In this document: in pieces, positions 5,618 to 5,709 of the stretch
Layout of the letters: the number at the start of each line of letters is the position of its first letter
Numbering within the stretch: the stretch's first letter is position 1
Source: Candidatus Bipolaricaulota bacterium
GTDB lineage: Bacteria > Bipolaricaulota > Bipolaricaulia > UBA7950 > UBA9294
Reading direction: 5' to 3'
Assembly: GCA_030612485.1 (NCBI GenBank)
Contig: JAUWNS010000151.1
Coordinates: forward strand, 1 to 5,709
Length of the DNA: 5,709 bases
The notes under the pieces: model-generated
Database searches by the model: none
Seen by the model: the letters and a program-made list of their open reading frames with translations, nothing else
What the model was told of the DNA's origin: nothing
Position numbers and translations under genes: made by a program

Positions 5618-5709
5618 CTACTACCTTCATCTCGCAGTGAAATTAGCCCGGAATGGCGCCCCCATCACTATATAGATGCAGTTACATGCGTTCTACAGTC
5701 ACCCCCAAG
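5618..5709. other. Downstream non-coding tail
   Basis: No gene or ribosome binding site can be supported in the last 92 bases. An AT-rich CTATATAGAT at 5668-5677 could be a -10 element of a gene beyond the window, but no -35 partner is seen at the right distance. Confidence 0.3.

Noticed and set aside
5669..5677. TATATAGAT as a promoter for a downstream gene
   Set aside because: No recognisable -35 element about 17 bases upstream, and no gene start inside the window to support it.
1..5709. CRISPR arrays, tRNA or rRNA genes, insertion sequences, attachment sites
   Set aside because: No regularly spaced repeats, structured RNA signatures, transposase motifs or terminal inverted repeats were found on either strand.

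Overview
The window is a compact, all-plus-strand stretch of bacterial chromosome with moderately high GC, probably in the mid-50s percent by eye. Strong AGGAGG-type ribosome binding sites, Sec signal peptides and a GC-rich hairpin terminator all point to a bacterium. The species cannot be named. SARP/BTAD regulators fused to TolB-like and TPR modules occur in many environmental lineages (actinobacteria, chloroflexi, proteobacteria, candidate phyla), and nothing here separates these.

Layout: positions 1-68 hold what looks like the last 21 codons of an upstream gene. Positions 108-2681 encode an 857-residue regulator built as winged helix, BTAD, TolB-like domain, then about ten TPR-like repeats. 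Positions 2682-3019 form a 338-base non-coding region that should carry the promoter for the downstream genes. It contains a TCGA(G/A) heptamer pair spaced exactly 11 bases apart, the geometry and core known for Streptomyces SARP operators. A run of genes for exported proteins follows: a small signal-peptide ORF (3020-3256) ended by a TGA that may interrupt a longer frame; a short stretch (3257-3346) with a 12-base perfect match to the canonical anti-Shine-Dalgarno complement; a secreted two-domain rhodanese (3347-4252); and a secreted protein with tandem SnoaL/NTF2-like domains (4317-5546). A 12-bp hairpin at 5590-5617 closes the unit.

Working model (inference): the cytoplasmic SARP-type regulator switches on the adjacent operon, which sends a sulfurtransferase and a SnoaL-like protein to the cell envelope. 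The regulator has about 15 cysteines, several in close pairs, and sits beside a sulfurtransferase operon, so a thiol- or sulfur-responsive signal is possible but unproven. The families are known. What may be undescribed is the combination: an exported rhodanese with a CGGGYY loop, an exported tandem SnoaL protein, a broken or recoded small ORF, and a SARP-TolB-TPR regulator.
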